Positions 21,529-29,103 of a DNA stretch of 34,347 bases are shown in pieces. The DNA is from an uncultured Adlercreutzia sp. GTDB taxonomy: Bacteria; Actinomycetota; Coriobacteriia; Coriobacteriales; Eggerthellaceae. A program made the translations under genes and the position numbers. The stretch spans positions 1 to 34,347 of the forward strand of contig CAJUSP010000021.1 in the NCBI GenBank assembly GCA_910589165.1, written 5' to 3'. The first letter of the stretch is position 1, and each line of letters begins with the position of its first letter. The notes beneath the pieces were generated by a model. It did not search any database, was not told the DNA's origin, and worked only from the letters and a program-made list of their open reading frames with translations.

Positions 21529-24344
21529 TATCGGTAACCTCCTCCGGTGTTATCGCTGGGTTGGGGCAGCCAGGGCGCGAAGTCCTCGGGTTCGTACCAA
21601 ATGCCCTCGGGGCGCTCGGCCTTGGTGACCTCTACCTGGAAGCCACGCAGCGTGTAGGTGCCGCACTCGGGGTTCCAGGGCTCGGCCTTCTTGGAAAGCA
21701 CGTTCATGTTGCACAGCGTCCAGCTCTTGCGGGCGTCCTGGCCCTCTTCCAAGAACTCGGGGTTCCACCAGCGCTCCATGTAGACGACGCCGTGGCAGAT
21801 GCCGGGAGTGACGTAGGCCACACCGAAGATGCCGTCCTTGATGTACTCGCTCTCCTCGCAGCGGCGCGACTTGACGTTGACCCAGTCGCCGGTCTCGATG
21901 CCGCGCTCGGCCGCCGCATCCGGGTCGATCCACACCTCGGGGGCCGGATAGATCTCGCGGATGTAAGGAATGTTGCGCATGGTGCCGTGCTGCACGTAGG
22001 GAATACGGCCCTCGGTGAGCACCAGCGGGTAATCGGTGTCCGTAAGCGGAGACTCCGAGGGCTCCTCGTAATAAGGAACAGGCTGGTAGTCCACCGACGC
22101 AGGCGGCAGCTCGAACTTCTCCTGACCATGACGCCCGATGTAGACTACCTTGTCGTTGTAGATGGAAAGCTTCTTCGGGCTCACCTGAATGTCGGCGGCA
22201 TCGGTAAAGTCGGGGTTGAAGCCAGTGTAGGTGCCGTCTTCCTCGTCGAGGGCGAGGTAGTTCTCCTCGTACTTCATAGCCGCCCAGAACTCGTCTTCCT
22301 CGCAGTTCTTCCACGGGTTGATGGCCTGCGCCTCTTCCCAGGTCATACCCACCGGCGTGAGCTCCTTCAGGTACTCCTGGAAGGTCGACTGGGTGTGGTA
22401 AGCGTTGTCCACATAGATGCAGTTGTAGGCGTTCGGATCGCCCAAATCGGCCAGCTTCTGCATGATAGTGCCCCAGGTGAAGCGGTCGTCGCAGTGCTCG
22501 AACAGCAGGGTCACGTTGCTATGGAAGCCGCCGTAGTTGCACACCGTCGCGCTGTAGGCCGACTCAAGCCACTCGGTGATGGGGAAGATGATGTCGGCCG
22601 CCTCGAAGGTGAACGAGGTGGGGTACATGTAGGAGTGCACGATGAGGTCGAACTTCTTGAAGGCATCGACCCACGAGGAGGAGTCGGCCAGGTTCGTCAT
22701 CTTGTTGCCGGAGCGCTCGATCCACACGCGCGGCTGGTAGGGCTCGCCGGTCATAACGGCGTTGTGCACCGTGGGGATGTGGCTTTGGCGCCAGTAGCCC
22801 AGGCCCTTGTGCTCGGTGTAGCCCAGCCACTCGGCCACCGACTCGTCGGTCTCGTAGATATAACCGTTGGTGCTGCGCTCGTTCACCTGAAGCTGCTGAC
22901 GCATGTTCGGGCCCAAGGCGCTGAAGAACTCGCGCACCGGCGCCTGCATCTCGTACTTGCTCGGCATCTTCGGCATGGTGGAGATGGGGCAGCCCGGCTT
23001 CTCGATGAAGCCCATGATGAGGTTGAGCGCGCAGGCACCCTCGCCGGCCTGGGTCGACTGCGGGTGATGGTCGGTGGCCACGCCCAGCGACACGCCGCCG
23101 GAATTGGCGCTCGCGTACATCTCGATGGCCTTCTTGATGTCGTCGGCGTTCACCCAGCAGATCTCGGCGGCCTTCTCGATGGTCCACTCGGCCACAGAGT
23201 CCTTGTAGGCCTGGCCGGCGGTCTTGCAGGTGAGCTTCGTGCCGTCGTTAAGCTCCACCTCGTATTCGCCCCACAGCGAAGGCTGGTACTCGCCCTCGTT
23301 CTCGGGCGAGAGGGCGAAGGTCTTGCACACGGCGTTCTTCGCGGTATCGAAGTACACATAAGACGTGCCATCAGCCATCCCCTTCACCTCCGAGCTGCGC
23401 AGCAGCGCGCCAGCCGGGTCGCGGGGGTCGACCAAATGCGGGAAGTTCGACCACTTCTCCATGAACTCCTTGTTGTACAGGTCGTTCGACAGGATGTGGT
23501 TCAACCAGGCCAGCATCATGGCCACGTCGGTGCCGGGGCGAATGGGCAGCCAGATATCGGCGCGGGCCGAGTCGGCGGTGAAGCGCGGGTCCACGACGAT
23601 GGTCTTGGTGCCGTGCTCACGCAGCTCCACGCAGCAGCGGCCGGGCTGGGCCGGGCCGGACTGGGCCGGGCCGGTGCCCCAAATAACGTAGCACTCGCAG
23701 TTGTAGGCCGGGTTGTACAGCTCGCGGGCCTGGCCGTCGGCGATGGAGGGGAACGTCGGGCGTCCGCCGAACATCATCGACATAATCCAGTCGCGGGGCA
23801 TGGCGCACTGAGCGGCGCCGGGCTCGAAGCAGTTGCCGCCGCCCCAGTAGCTGCGGAAGGCCAGCGGGTCGTTGAACTGCGGATTGCCGCCGCCGCCCGA
23901 GGTTGCGAGCAGGCCGTTGCGGCCGGTCTTGTCGCGCATCTCGATGAGGGCCTCAGCCACCTGGGTGATGCCCTCCTCCCAGGAAATGCGCTCCCACTTA
24001 TTGTCGACCCCGCGCTCGCCGACGCGACGCATGGGGTACTTGGTGCGGTTCGGGTGATACAGCGCGTTCACGCCGCACAGGCCCTTCGGGCACAGACGAC
24101 CGCGGTTGTAGGGGTTGTCCTGGTTGCCCTCCAAGCGAACCACGCGCCCATTGCGCACCGTGGCAATCACCTGGCAACCGAGAATACAGCCCTTGCAGAA
24201 GGAGCCCAGCTGCTTGACTTCGTCTTCTGCGTAGGCCTTTTCGGTCTCGACAAGATTGTTGACGGCGGTGGCGCCCAAAGCCGTGGCAACGCCGGCGGCG
24301 GCCGTCAGCTTCATAAACGAGCGTCGAGTCAAATCAGTATTCAT
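21528..24344 (-). CDS. Molybdopterin oxidoreductase catalytic subunit of operon 1 (DMSO reductase family)
   Basis: Protein of 938 aa. The Tat signal LTRRSFMKL is followed by a probable AYA cleavage site (about residue 39). A [4Fe-4S] motif C-x2-C-x3-C-x27-C is formed by Cys50, 53, 57 and 85. The molybdopterin domain follows, with WERISWEEG and YVIWGTGPAQSG, and a C-terminal dinucleotide-binding domain (YPLVLTEGRIPYVQHGT). It belongs with bis-MGD reductases partnered by DmsB and DmsC. In gut Coriobacteriia this broad group includes catechol dehydroxylases as well as S- and N-oxide reductases; the substrate cannot be told from sequence. It lies 58 bp behind the repeat protein gene. It is homologous to the partial subunit at the right edge: both end in a PWLP...GGGY-type tail, but internal identity is moderate, so the substrates probably differ. 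Confidence 0.9.
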   Translation of the reverse strand: MNTDLTRRSFMKLTAAAGVATALGATAVNNLVETEKAYAEDEVKQLGSFCKGCILGCQVIATVRNGRVVRLEGNQDNPYNRGRLCPKGLCGVNALYHPNRTKYPMRRVGERGVDNKWERISWEEGITQVAEALIEMRDKTGRNGLLATSGGGGNPQFNDPLAFRSYWGGGNCFEPGAAQCAMPRDWIMSMMFGGRPTFPSIADGQARELYNPAYNCECYVIWGTGPAQSGPAQPGRCCVELREHGTKTIVVDPRFTADSARADIWLPIRPGTDVAMMLAWLNHILSNDLYNKEFMEKWSNFPHLVDPRDPAGALLRSSEVKGMADGTSYVYFDTAKNAVCKTFALSPENEGEYQPSLWGEYEVELNDGTKLTCKTAGQAYKDSVAEWTIEKAAEICWVNADDIKKAIEMYASANSGGVSLGVATDHHPQSTQAGEGACALNLIMGFIEKPGCPISTMPKMPSKYEMQAPVREFFSALGPNMRQQLQVNERSTNGYIYETDESVAEWLGYTEHKGLGYWRQSHIPTVHNAVMTGEPYQPRVWIERSGNKMTNLADSSSWVDAFKKFDLIVHSYMYPTSFTFEAADIIFPITEWLESAYSATVCNYGGFHSNVTLLFEHCDDRFTWGTIMQKLADLGDPNAYNCIYVDNAYHTQSTFQEYLKELTPVGMTWEEAQAINPWKNCEEDEFWAAMKYEENYLALDEEDGTYTGFNPDFTDAADIQVSPKKLSIYNDKVVYIGRHGQEKFELPPASVDYQPVPYYEEPSESPLTDTDYPLVLTEGRIPYVQHGTMRNIPYIREIYPAPEVWIDPDAAAERGIETGDWVNVKSRRCEESEYIKDGIFGVAYVTPGICHGVVYMERWWNPEFLEEGQDARKSWTLCNMNVLSKKAEPWNPECGTYTLRGFQVEVTKAERPEGIWYEPEDFAPWLPQPSDNTGGGYR

Positions 24345-24402
24345 GTAGCCTCTTCTCCTCTCTTTCCTACTTGTTAGTTTTCCTGCTTTCCTTTCCTGTT
24401 AC

Positions 24403-25260
24403 TTACGCATGGGTTGCGAGAAACTCCTCTCCTTCCTTTGTCGTCAGCCAACCCTCTTCCCACGTGAGCCCATCGGCCTCATCGAGGCGGCTCACGAAGA
24501 CGCTCGGCTGGATGCGCGGCGATGACTCGTCGTCGTCCATATGGGGCATCTTCTGAAGGGGCAGATGGTCGTTGATGGCGCCAAGCGTTCTCTTCTCCTT
24601 GCAGAACGCCAGTAAATCCGTGTAAATCCACGCCTGGGCGGGAACCCGGTCAATCAATTTCTGAAGACGGGAAGCCGGCGTGTACTGGGCGAGGAAGGCC
24701 TCGCCGGCCGTCGAGGTGGTCAGCCGCCAGTCGACGATGAGATCCTCGATCTCGTCCTCGGGCGCCTCCAGGGCGCGCAGCTCGTCCTTCATCTCCTCGG
24801 TGATCACCTGACCGTCGCTGTCGAGCTCGTCCACGTCGATGCCGCCGGCGCGCACGAGGATGTCTATGAGAATGCGAGGCGATTGCATGCGGGGCTTGTA
24901 GGCCTTGTGGGAGGCCACGTAGTCTTCGCCTTCCTCGTAGGAATGGGTCTCTTGAAAATAGAGAAGGATTTGGTAGAGAATCTCGCGCTGGGTGGGCGTG
25001 CGCTCCACCGACTCGCGGATGCGCTCGATGCGCTCCTCGTCGCTCATGGCCCCCAGGGCCTCCTTGTCGGCGACGAACTGCGTTCGGGGCGCCGAAGCCG
25101 AGATGCTGCGGGGAAGCGTGCTGGGGTCGGCGAGAAGGCCGACTTCCGCATCGGTTCCCGCGATGATGCCGCCGCCGAACGTCGCCTCAACGGCGGCCGC
25201 CTCCTCGGGGACGGGCATGGCTGCCGCGGCGGAAGCATCCTCGAAATGCTGCTGCTCCAT
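24403..25260 (-). CDS. Uncharacterised protein with two tandem winged-helix-like repeats
   Basis: Protein of 285 aa that I do not recognise. It has no signal peptide or membrane segment. After an Ala-rich, acidic N-terminus of about 70 residues come two related units. Unit 1 (about 89-195) has REILYQILLYF, then SPRILIDILVRAGGI, and ends VDWRLTTSTAGEAFLAQY. Unit 2 (about 207-284) has AWIYTDLLAFC, then SPRIQPSVFVSRLDEADGL, and ends EEGWLTTKEGEEFLATH. The W-LTT-x2-G-x2-FLA ending resembles the wing of a winged helix, suggesting a DNA-binding or protein-interaction role. ATG 25260 follows GAGGGAGA. It is the first gene of operon 1 and is divergent from the LuxR gene; a regulatory or assembly function is inference. 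Confidence 0.7.
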   Translation of the reverse strand: MEQQHFEDASAAAAMPVPEEAAAVEATFGGGIIAGTDAEVGLLADPSTLPRSISASAPRTQFVADKEALGAMSDEERIERIRESVERTPTQREILYQILLYFQETHSYEEGEDYVASHKAYKPRMQSPRILIDILVRAGGIDVDELDSDGQVITEEMKDELRALEAPEDEIEDLIVDWRLTTSTAGEAFLAQYTPASRLQKLIDRVPAQAWIYTDLLAFCKEKRTLGAINDHLPLQKMPHMDDDESSPRIQPSVFVSRLDEADGLTWEEGWLTTKEGEEFLATHA

Positions 25261-25416
25261 GGTTCTCCCTCTTCTGCTCTCTCGTCTTGCAGGGTGCGCC
25301 GCCCTTATCGGCGCTCTTCTATAGTGCCTGCCGCCCCGTCGAGGAAAAACCTTCGCAACGCAGTATCTTCGCGTTGAAAATAGAGTAATTACACCGAACA
25401 TCAGATACTCAAGAGA

Positions 25417-25435
25417 CTACTTAGTATTAGAGTAG
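25417..25435. promoter_or_regulatory. Dyad in the divergent intergenic region of operon 1
   Basis: CTACT (25417-25421) is inverted as AGTAG (25431-25435) with a 9-bp spacer. It lies 60 bp before the plus-strand LuxR start in the AT-rich 234-bp gap it shares with operon 1. A weaker TGAAA-N9-TTACA lies at 25375-25393. No clear -35/-10 pair could be fixed. Confidence 0.4.
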
Positions 25436-25494
25436 GGAGGAAAAGAGATACCCGCTAGAATGGGGTGTAAGGCGAGAGAGGCAGGGGGATTACC

Positions 25495-27096
25495 GTGGTT
25501 GAGAAAGTTGGGCAAACCGGAGCGCAGCTGCGCTCCATCTCGTATCTGGGCTTCGGTTTCTGGGAAGCCTGGTCCATGCTGTGCTACGTAGACGGCTTCT
25601 TCACCTTCCAAGGAATGCCCGCCCCCTGGGGCGGCGAGCAGTCGCTTACCAGCCTGCTGTTCGCGCTGTGCTCTACCTCGCTGGCCATCTCCATCATCGT
25701 GCTCGCCTGCCTGAGGCCCATCGACCGCTGGCTCACCGAGCGGTGGTTTCCCGCTGCTGGCGGGGTTCTGGTCGCCACGGCCACCGTCGGCATCAGCCTG
25801 ACGGCCTCGCAGATAGTAGAGGCTCCAGGGCTCTTCTATGCCTGTTGCGTCGTTGCCGGTGCAGGCAACGCCATGCTGTGCCTTTCCTACGCGCCGCTCA
25901 TCGGCTCGAAACCTCCCACCCGGTCGTTTCTCGAAGTGTGCTACAGCATGATGCTCTGCTGCGTCATCTACTTCATTGCCGCCGGTGCGCCCTTTGGTCT
26001 CAAGTGCCTCTTCTGCACGCTGTGCCCCCTCCTGAGCGGCGGTTTCGCCCTCCTGGGCCAAACGCAGCTTACCACGGGGAAGATCTCCCAGGAGCTCTCG
26101 CTCACCCGAGCGACATGGCGCTTCTTTGTGGCCGTTTTCGTGCTCGCCGCGGCCGCCTCCCTCATTCGCAGCCCCCTCCTCACCGCTTACCACAGCAACA
26201 CCGAGGTGGAATGGGCCGGCTGGGGCACCTTCACGGTGCTTGTTGTCTGCATCGGCCTCGCCCTCGTCTATGGCAACAGCACCCGCTCGTATCGGGCCTC
26301 GTACCTGTTCTACCCCATCAGCATCTTCGTAATGATCTTCCTGCTGGTCATTGCCATGCAGTCCCAGGAGGTGAACACGACCCTCGCCTCCTTCTCGTCG
26401 GCTCCCCGCTCGCTTTTGAACGTGGTGTTCGACGCCATCTTCTTCTACATCATCTTCCAGTCGAAGATGTCGCCGGCGAAGATCATGGGTCTCGGGCACG
26501 GCTTCAAATCGCTCGGCATCTTGCTGGGAGGCGAGCTGGGCCGCGCCGACGCCCTGTTCGGCATGGACGGGGAATCACGGCTGGTGCTCTATATGATCGT
26601 GGCCTTCTGCGTGGTGGTAAGCCTTGTGCTCGTGGCCCCCAATACCGTGCTGAGTTCCATCCTCATTCCCATCGAGGACGATGATGCCGGCACCGCTCTT
26701 CCTTTTGCCGATGGCAAGGAGGTCGAGAGTGAACCGACACAGCCAGCCGCGGAGCCCGCAAGCGCTGCCGACGGGCCCGATATCGCCGCGCCCGCGAGCC
26801 CCTCCCCTGCGATTCCCGAGGAGCCCGCACTCAAGGGTAAGGCGCTCTGGCAGAAGCGCTGCGACAGCGTCTGCGACACGTTCAAGCTCACCACTCGTGA
26901 GCGCGAGGTGCTGCACCAGCTGTCTTTGGGCCATGGCAGCGAGTATATTGCCGAGCAGCTTGTCATCTCGCTGTACACGGCGCGCACCCACGTGCGCAAC
27001 ATCTACGGCAAAACCGGGGTCCACTCCCGCGAGGAGCTCATCCAGCTCATCAAGACCACCGAGGTCGACCCTTCCGCGTACCACCCGAAGAACTAA
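25495..27096 (+). CDS. LuxR-family membrane regulator between the two respiratory operons
   Basis: Protein of 533 aa with about twelve hydrophobic segments over residues 1-395, then an acidic Ala/Pro/Glu-rich linker. The C-terminal LuxR helix-turn-helix reads LTTREREVLHQLSLGHGS, then YTARTHVRNIYGKTGVHSRE. The linker has no cysteine cluster. The start is GTG 25495 preceded by AGGGGG. It is divergent from operon 1 and convergent with operon 2. By synteny with the remnant at 17395-17466, which converges on operon 1, it probably belongs to operon 2's module, although its position also allows control of operon 1. Confidence 0.85.
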   Translation: MVEKVGQTGAQLRSISYLGFGFWEAWSMLCYVDGFFTFQGMPAPWGGEQSLTSLLFALCSTSLAISIIVLACLRPIDRWLTERWFPAAGGVLVATATVGISLTASQIVEAPGLFYACCVVAGAGNAMLCLSYAPLIGSKPPTRSFLEVCYSMMLCCVIYFIAAGAPFGLKCLFCTLCPLLSGGFALLGQTQLTTGKISQELSLTRATWRFFVAVFVLAAAASLIRSPLLTAYHSNTEVEWAGWGTFTVLVVCIGLALVYGNSTRSYRASYLFYPISIFVMIFLLVIAMQSQEVNTTLASFSSAPRSLLNVVFDAIFFYIIFQSKMSPAKIMGLGHGFKSLGILLGGELGRADALFGMDGESRLVLYMIVAFCVVVSLVLVAPNTVLSSILIPIEDDDAGTALPFADGKEVESEPTQPAAEPASAADGPDIAAPASPSPAIPEEPALKGKALWQKRCDSVCDTFKLTTREREVLHQLSLGHGSEYIAEQLVISLYTARTHVRNIYGKTGVHSREELIQLIKTTEVDPSAYHPKN

Positions 27097-27113
27097 AGCC
27101 GCCCACGAAGCGG

Positions 27114-27162
27114 AATATAAAACAGCAGCGGGGCCGCCGGGTAAAGGCGGCCCCGCTGCTTG
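27114..27162 (-). terminator. Strong terminator at the end of respiratory operon 2
   Basis: AGCAGCGGGGCCGCC (27124-27138) pairs perfectly with GGCGGCCCCGCTGCT (27146-27160), a 15-bp stem with a 7-nt loop. It is followed on the minus strand by GTTTTATAT. It separates the convergent napH-like and LuxR genes. Confidence 0.9.
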
Positions 27163-27190
27163 GGAGGGGAAGAGGATCGGAAATGCTTGC

Positions 27191-28234
27191 TTAGGCTTCG
27201 GCCAGCTCCTCGTCGAGGTCCTCGGCGTTGAAAGCCGGGGCGGCAGAGGGGGCCTTGTCCCGCTCCAACGCCGGGGCGCCGGCTTTCTTGCGGGCGAAGA
27301 AGGGGAAGGTGATGGCGCCGGCCGGGCACACTTCCTTGCACTTGCCGCACTTGGAGCACTCGGGGATGTCGCTCATATGCGGGTCGAGCAGCTCGGGGCA
27401 GGCATCCACGCAGGCGTGGCAGTCGATACCGCGGCTGCGCAGGCACTTCTCCTCGTTCACCTGAGGCTTCAGGAACTTGTTGCCGGTGGACACCAGCGAC
27501 ATGAGCGCCGAAATGGGGCAGAACTTGTGACACCACTTGCGCAGCACCACGAGCTCCAGAATGAGCAGAGCCGGGAACAGCAGCAGGCCCCAGGTGGTCT
27601 CGTTGAACTGGAACAGGTGCCACAGTCCGATGAAGGTGGCGAAGGTGAGGCCCACCGGGCAGATGAGGCAGAACACCGGGAAACCGAAGATGGCCGCCGA
27701 GGCCAGCGCGCCGCCGAGCACCGCGAAGCGGGTGTCCAGCTTGAAGCCGTCGCGCTTGCCGCCGCAGGGGGCAAGCGACCCGCAGGACGTGCACGAGTGC
27801 GAGCAGCCGGACAGGACCGCCTTCTCGTCGGCCGTCAGGGCCACCGCGGCCTTCGCGCTGTCGACTGCCAGCGCGGCGCCCGCAGGCTCGCTCGCGTCCT
27901 TGGCCTCGCCGGCATCCTTGGCGGCGTCCTTCTTGCCCTTCTTCTTACCGGGGCGGAACAGTGCCTGCAGCATGGGTGTGGGGCACAGCCACGCGCAGAA
28001 GGCCTTGCCTACCAGAAGCAGGGCTGCCACCACCACAAGCAGCAGGATGAAGGGGTGCAGCAGAAACTGGTGCAGCCCCAGCATGACTTCCAGCGCGCCC
28101 ACCGGGCAGATAAGCGCAATGGACTCGAACCCGATGGCCGACAGCGTGCCGGTGGCGGCATTGGTGGCCAGCGACACCGCCACCAGAATGAAGACGGCGG
28201 CGACAGTGATCTTACGCAAGGTAGAGGGTTTCAT
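27191..28234 (-). CDS. NapH-like membrane ferredoxin of operon 2
   Basis: Protein of 347 aa with the same layout as its paralogue at 17621-18682. It has CPVGALEV, CAWLCPTP, CLICPVGL and CHKFCPISAL in or near membrane helices, and C-terminal cluster motifs CHACVDACP and CSKCGKCKEVCP. The soluble loop (residues 142-160) has four cysteines (SGCSHSCTSCGSLAPCGG) but only one His, so the His-rich stretch of the paralogue is not a family feature. A Lys/Ala-rich segment precedes the loop. It starts directly after the NapG-like stop codon, with GAGGGAGG inside that gene. It is expected to oxidise quinol and feed NapG. Confidence 0.85.
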   Translation of the reverse strand: MKPSTLRKITVAAVFILVAVSLATNAATGTLSAIGFESIALICPVGALEVMLGLHQFLLHPFILLLVVVAALLLVGKAFCAWLCPTPMLQALFRPGKKKGKKDAAKDAGEAKDASEPAGAALAVDSAKAAVALTADEKAVLSGCSHSCTSCGSLAPCGGKRDGFKLDTRFAVLGGALASAAIFGFPVFCLICPVGLTFATFIGLWHLFQFNETTWGLLLFPALLILELVVLRKWCHKFCPISALMSLVSTGNKFLKPQVNEEKCLRSRGIDCHACVDACPELLDPHMSDIPECSKCGKCKEVCPAGAITFPFFARKKAGAPALERDKAPSAAPAFNAEDLDEELAEA

Positions 28235-28843
28235 TTAGGCCTCCCTCTCGACATTCACGCCGCGGCGGCGCGATCCGGAATAGCTCATGAACGTGGCCGA
28301 CGGGCAGGCGTACTCGCAGGCGCCGCAGCCGTTGCACAGCTCCTCGTGCACCACGGGGCGGTCGTTCTGGTTCAACTCGATGGCCTCGTAGGGACAGGCC
28401 TCCACGCACTTCACGCAGCCGCCCTGCTTCCAGGCGATGCACTCCTCCTCGTCGATGACGGCGATGCCGAGCTTCTCGGTCTCCGGGTCGAACGGGAGCA
28501 GAGCCTGGGTGGGACACACCTCGATGCAGCGGTTGCAGAAGTCGCAGAAGCCCTTGTGGAAGTCCATGTAGGGCGTGCGCATATTCACCAGGCCGTCTTC
28601 CAAGGCGGCGATGGACACGCACTGCTGCGGGCAGACGCTGCGGCATTTGTCGCACTTCAGGCAGGTGGCGAGAAAACGGTCGTCGTCTTGGCCGCCGGGC
28701 AGGCGCACCAGGGTGTCCTCCCCCGCAAAGGCCGTGCCGACGCCGCCCAAGGCGACCATGGCCGCCACGCATCCGGCCCCCGCGAGCAACCCGCGGCGGC
28801 TGACGGCGAACTTCTCAGACGATGGTGATTCATCGCGATTCAA
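28235..28843 (-). CDS. NapG-like Tat-exported 4x[4Fe-4S] ferredoxin of operon 2
   Basis: Protein of about 202 aa. The twin-arginine motif VSRRGLLAGAG is followed by an AFA-type cleavage site. Four cluster motifs follow: CLKCDKCRSVCP, CDFCNRCIEVCP, CVKCVEACP with an upstream Cys, and CNGCGACEYACP. I prefer TTG 28843 because AAGAGGGGG lies at the right distance before it; ATG 28864 is in frame but has no ribosome site. It is immediately followed by the NapH-like gene. Unlike operon 1, it is separated from torD by a LuxR gene, and a large dyad lies in its own 260-bp upstream gap, so it may have its own promoter. Confidence 0.85.
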   Translation of the reverse strand: MNRDESPSSEKFAVSRRGLLAGAGCVAAMVALGGVGTAFAGEDTLVRLPGGQDDDRFLATCLKCDKCRSVCPQQCVSIAALEDGLVNMRTPYMDFHKGFCDFCNRCIEVCPTQALLPFDPETEKLGIAVIDEEECIAWKQGGCVKCVEACPYEAIELNQNDRPVVHEELCNGCGACEYACPSATFMSYSGSRRRGVNVEREA

Positions 28844-28998
28844 GACCGCACCCCCTCTTGTCATGGGCCCCGCAGGGCCGCTTTTCCCTCGCCGCTCTCA
28901 CAAGGCGAAGTCCTCTCTGTGGTGCCCATTCTGGCGCGAGAGGTAAGGGTGCGGAAGGTTCAAAACGCACTGTTTTCCGGGAAAATGGTGTAGTGCAA

Positions 28999-29030
28999 TC
29001 TGAACTGGTCAAGCATTTTGCCAGTTCAGA
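28999..29030. promoter_or_regulatory. Large dyad upstream of the napG-napH pair of operon 2
   Basis: TCTGAACTGG (28999-29008) is inverted perfectly as CCAGTTCAGA (29021-29030) with a 12-bp spacer, and TGCA occurs symmetrically outside both arms. There is no T-tract. It lies between the LuxR stop codon and the NapG-like start, so an operator for the neighbouring LuxR regulator is plausible. Confidence 0.55.
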
Positions 29031-29103
29031 GGTGCATCAGCTTAAGGCGGGGAAGGGGGTTAGGTAGTCGTTGAGTAGCCCGTGCAGTAGACGGGCGCGC
29101 CCC

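Noticed and set aside
21528..24344. Calling the molybdoenzyme a catechol dehydroxylase or a DMSO reductase by name
   Set aside because: The family covers many substrates, and no substrate-specific residues can be judged without alignment to characterised members.
21561..24377. A very long plus-strand open frame antisense to the molybdoenzyme gene
   Set aside because: Composition is Val/Gly/His/Arg/Leu-rich, as expected for the shadow of a high-GC gene, and there are no domains. The opposite strand has clear Tat, Fe-S and molybdopterin motifs.
25375..25393. TGAAA-N9-TTACA as a full member of the dyad set
   Set aside because: It has one mismatch within an AT-rich promoter region and no perfect TGTA-N11-TACA core. 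Kept only as a weak relative, together with 5793-5811.
25417..26499. Minus-strand open frame of about 360 codons antisense to the LuxR gene
   Set aside because: Its product is a low-complexity Glu/Gly/Arg/His-rich shadow. The plus strand has membrane helices and a complete LuxR HTH.
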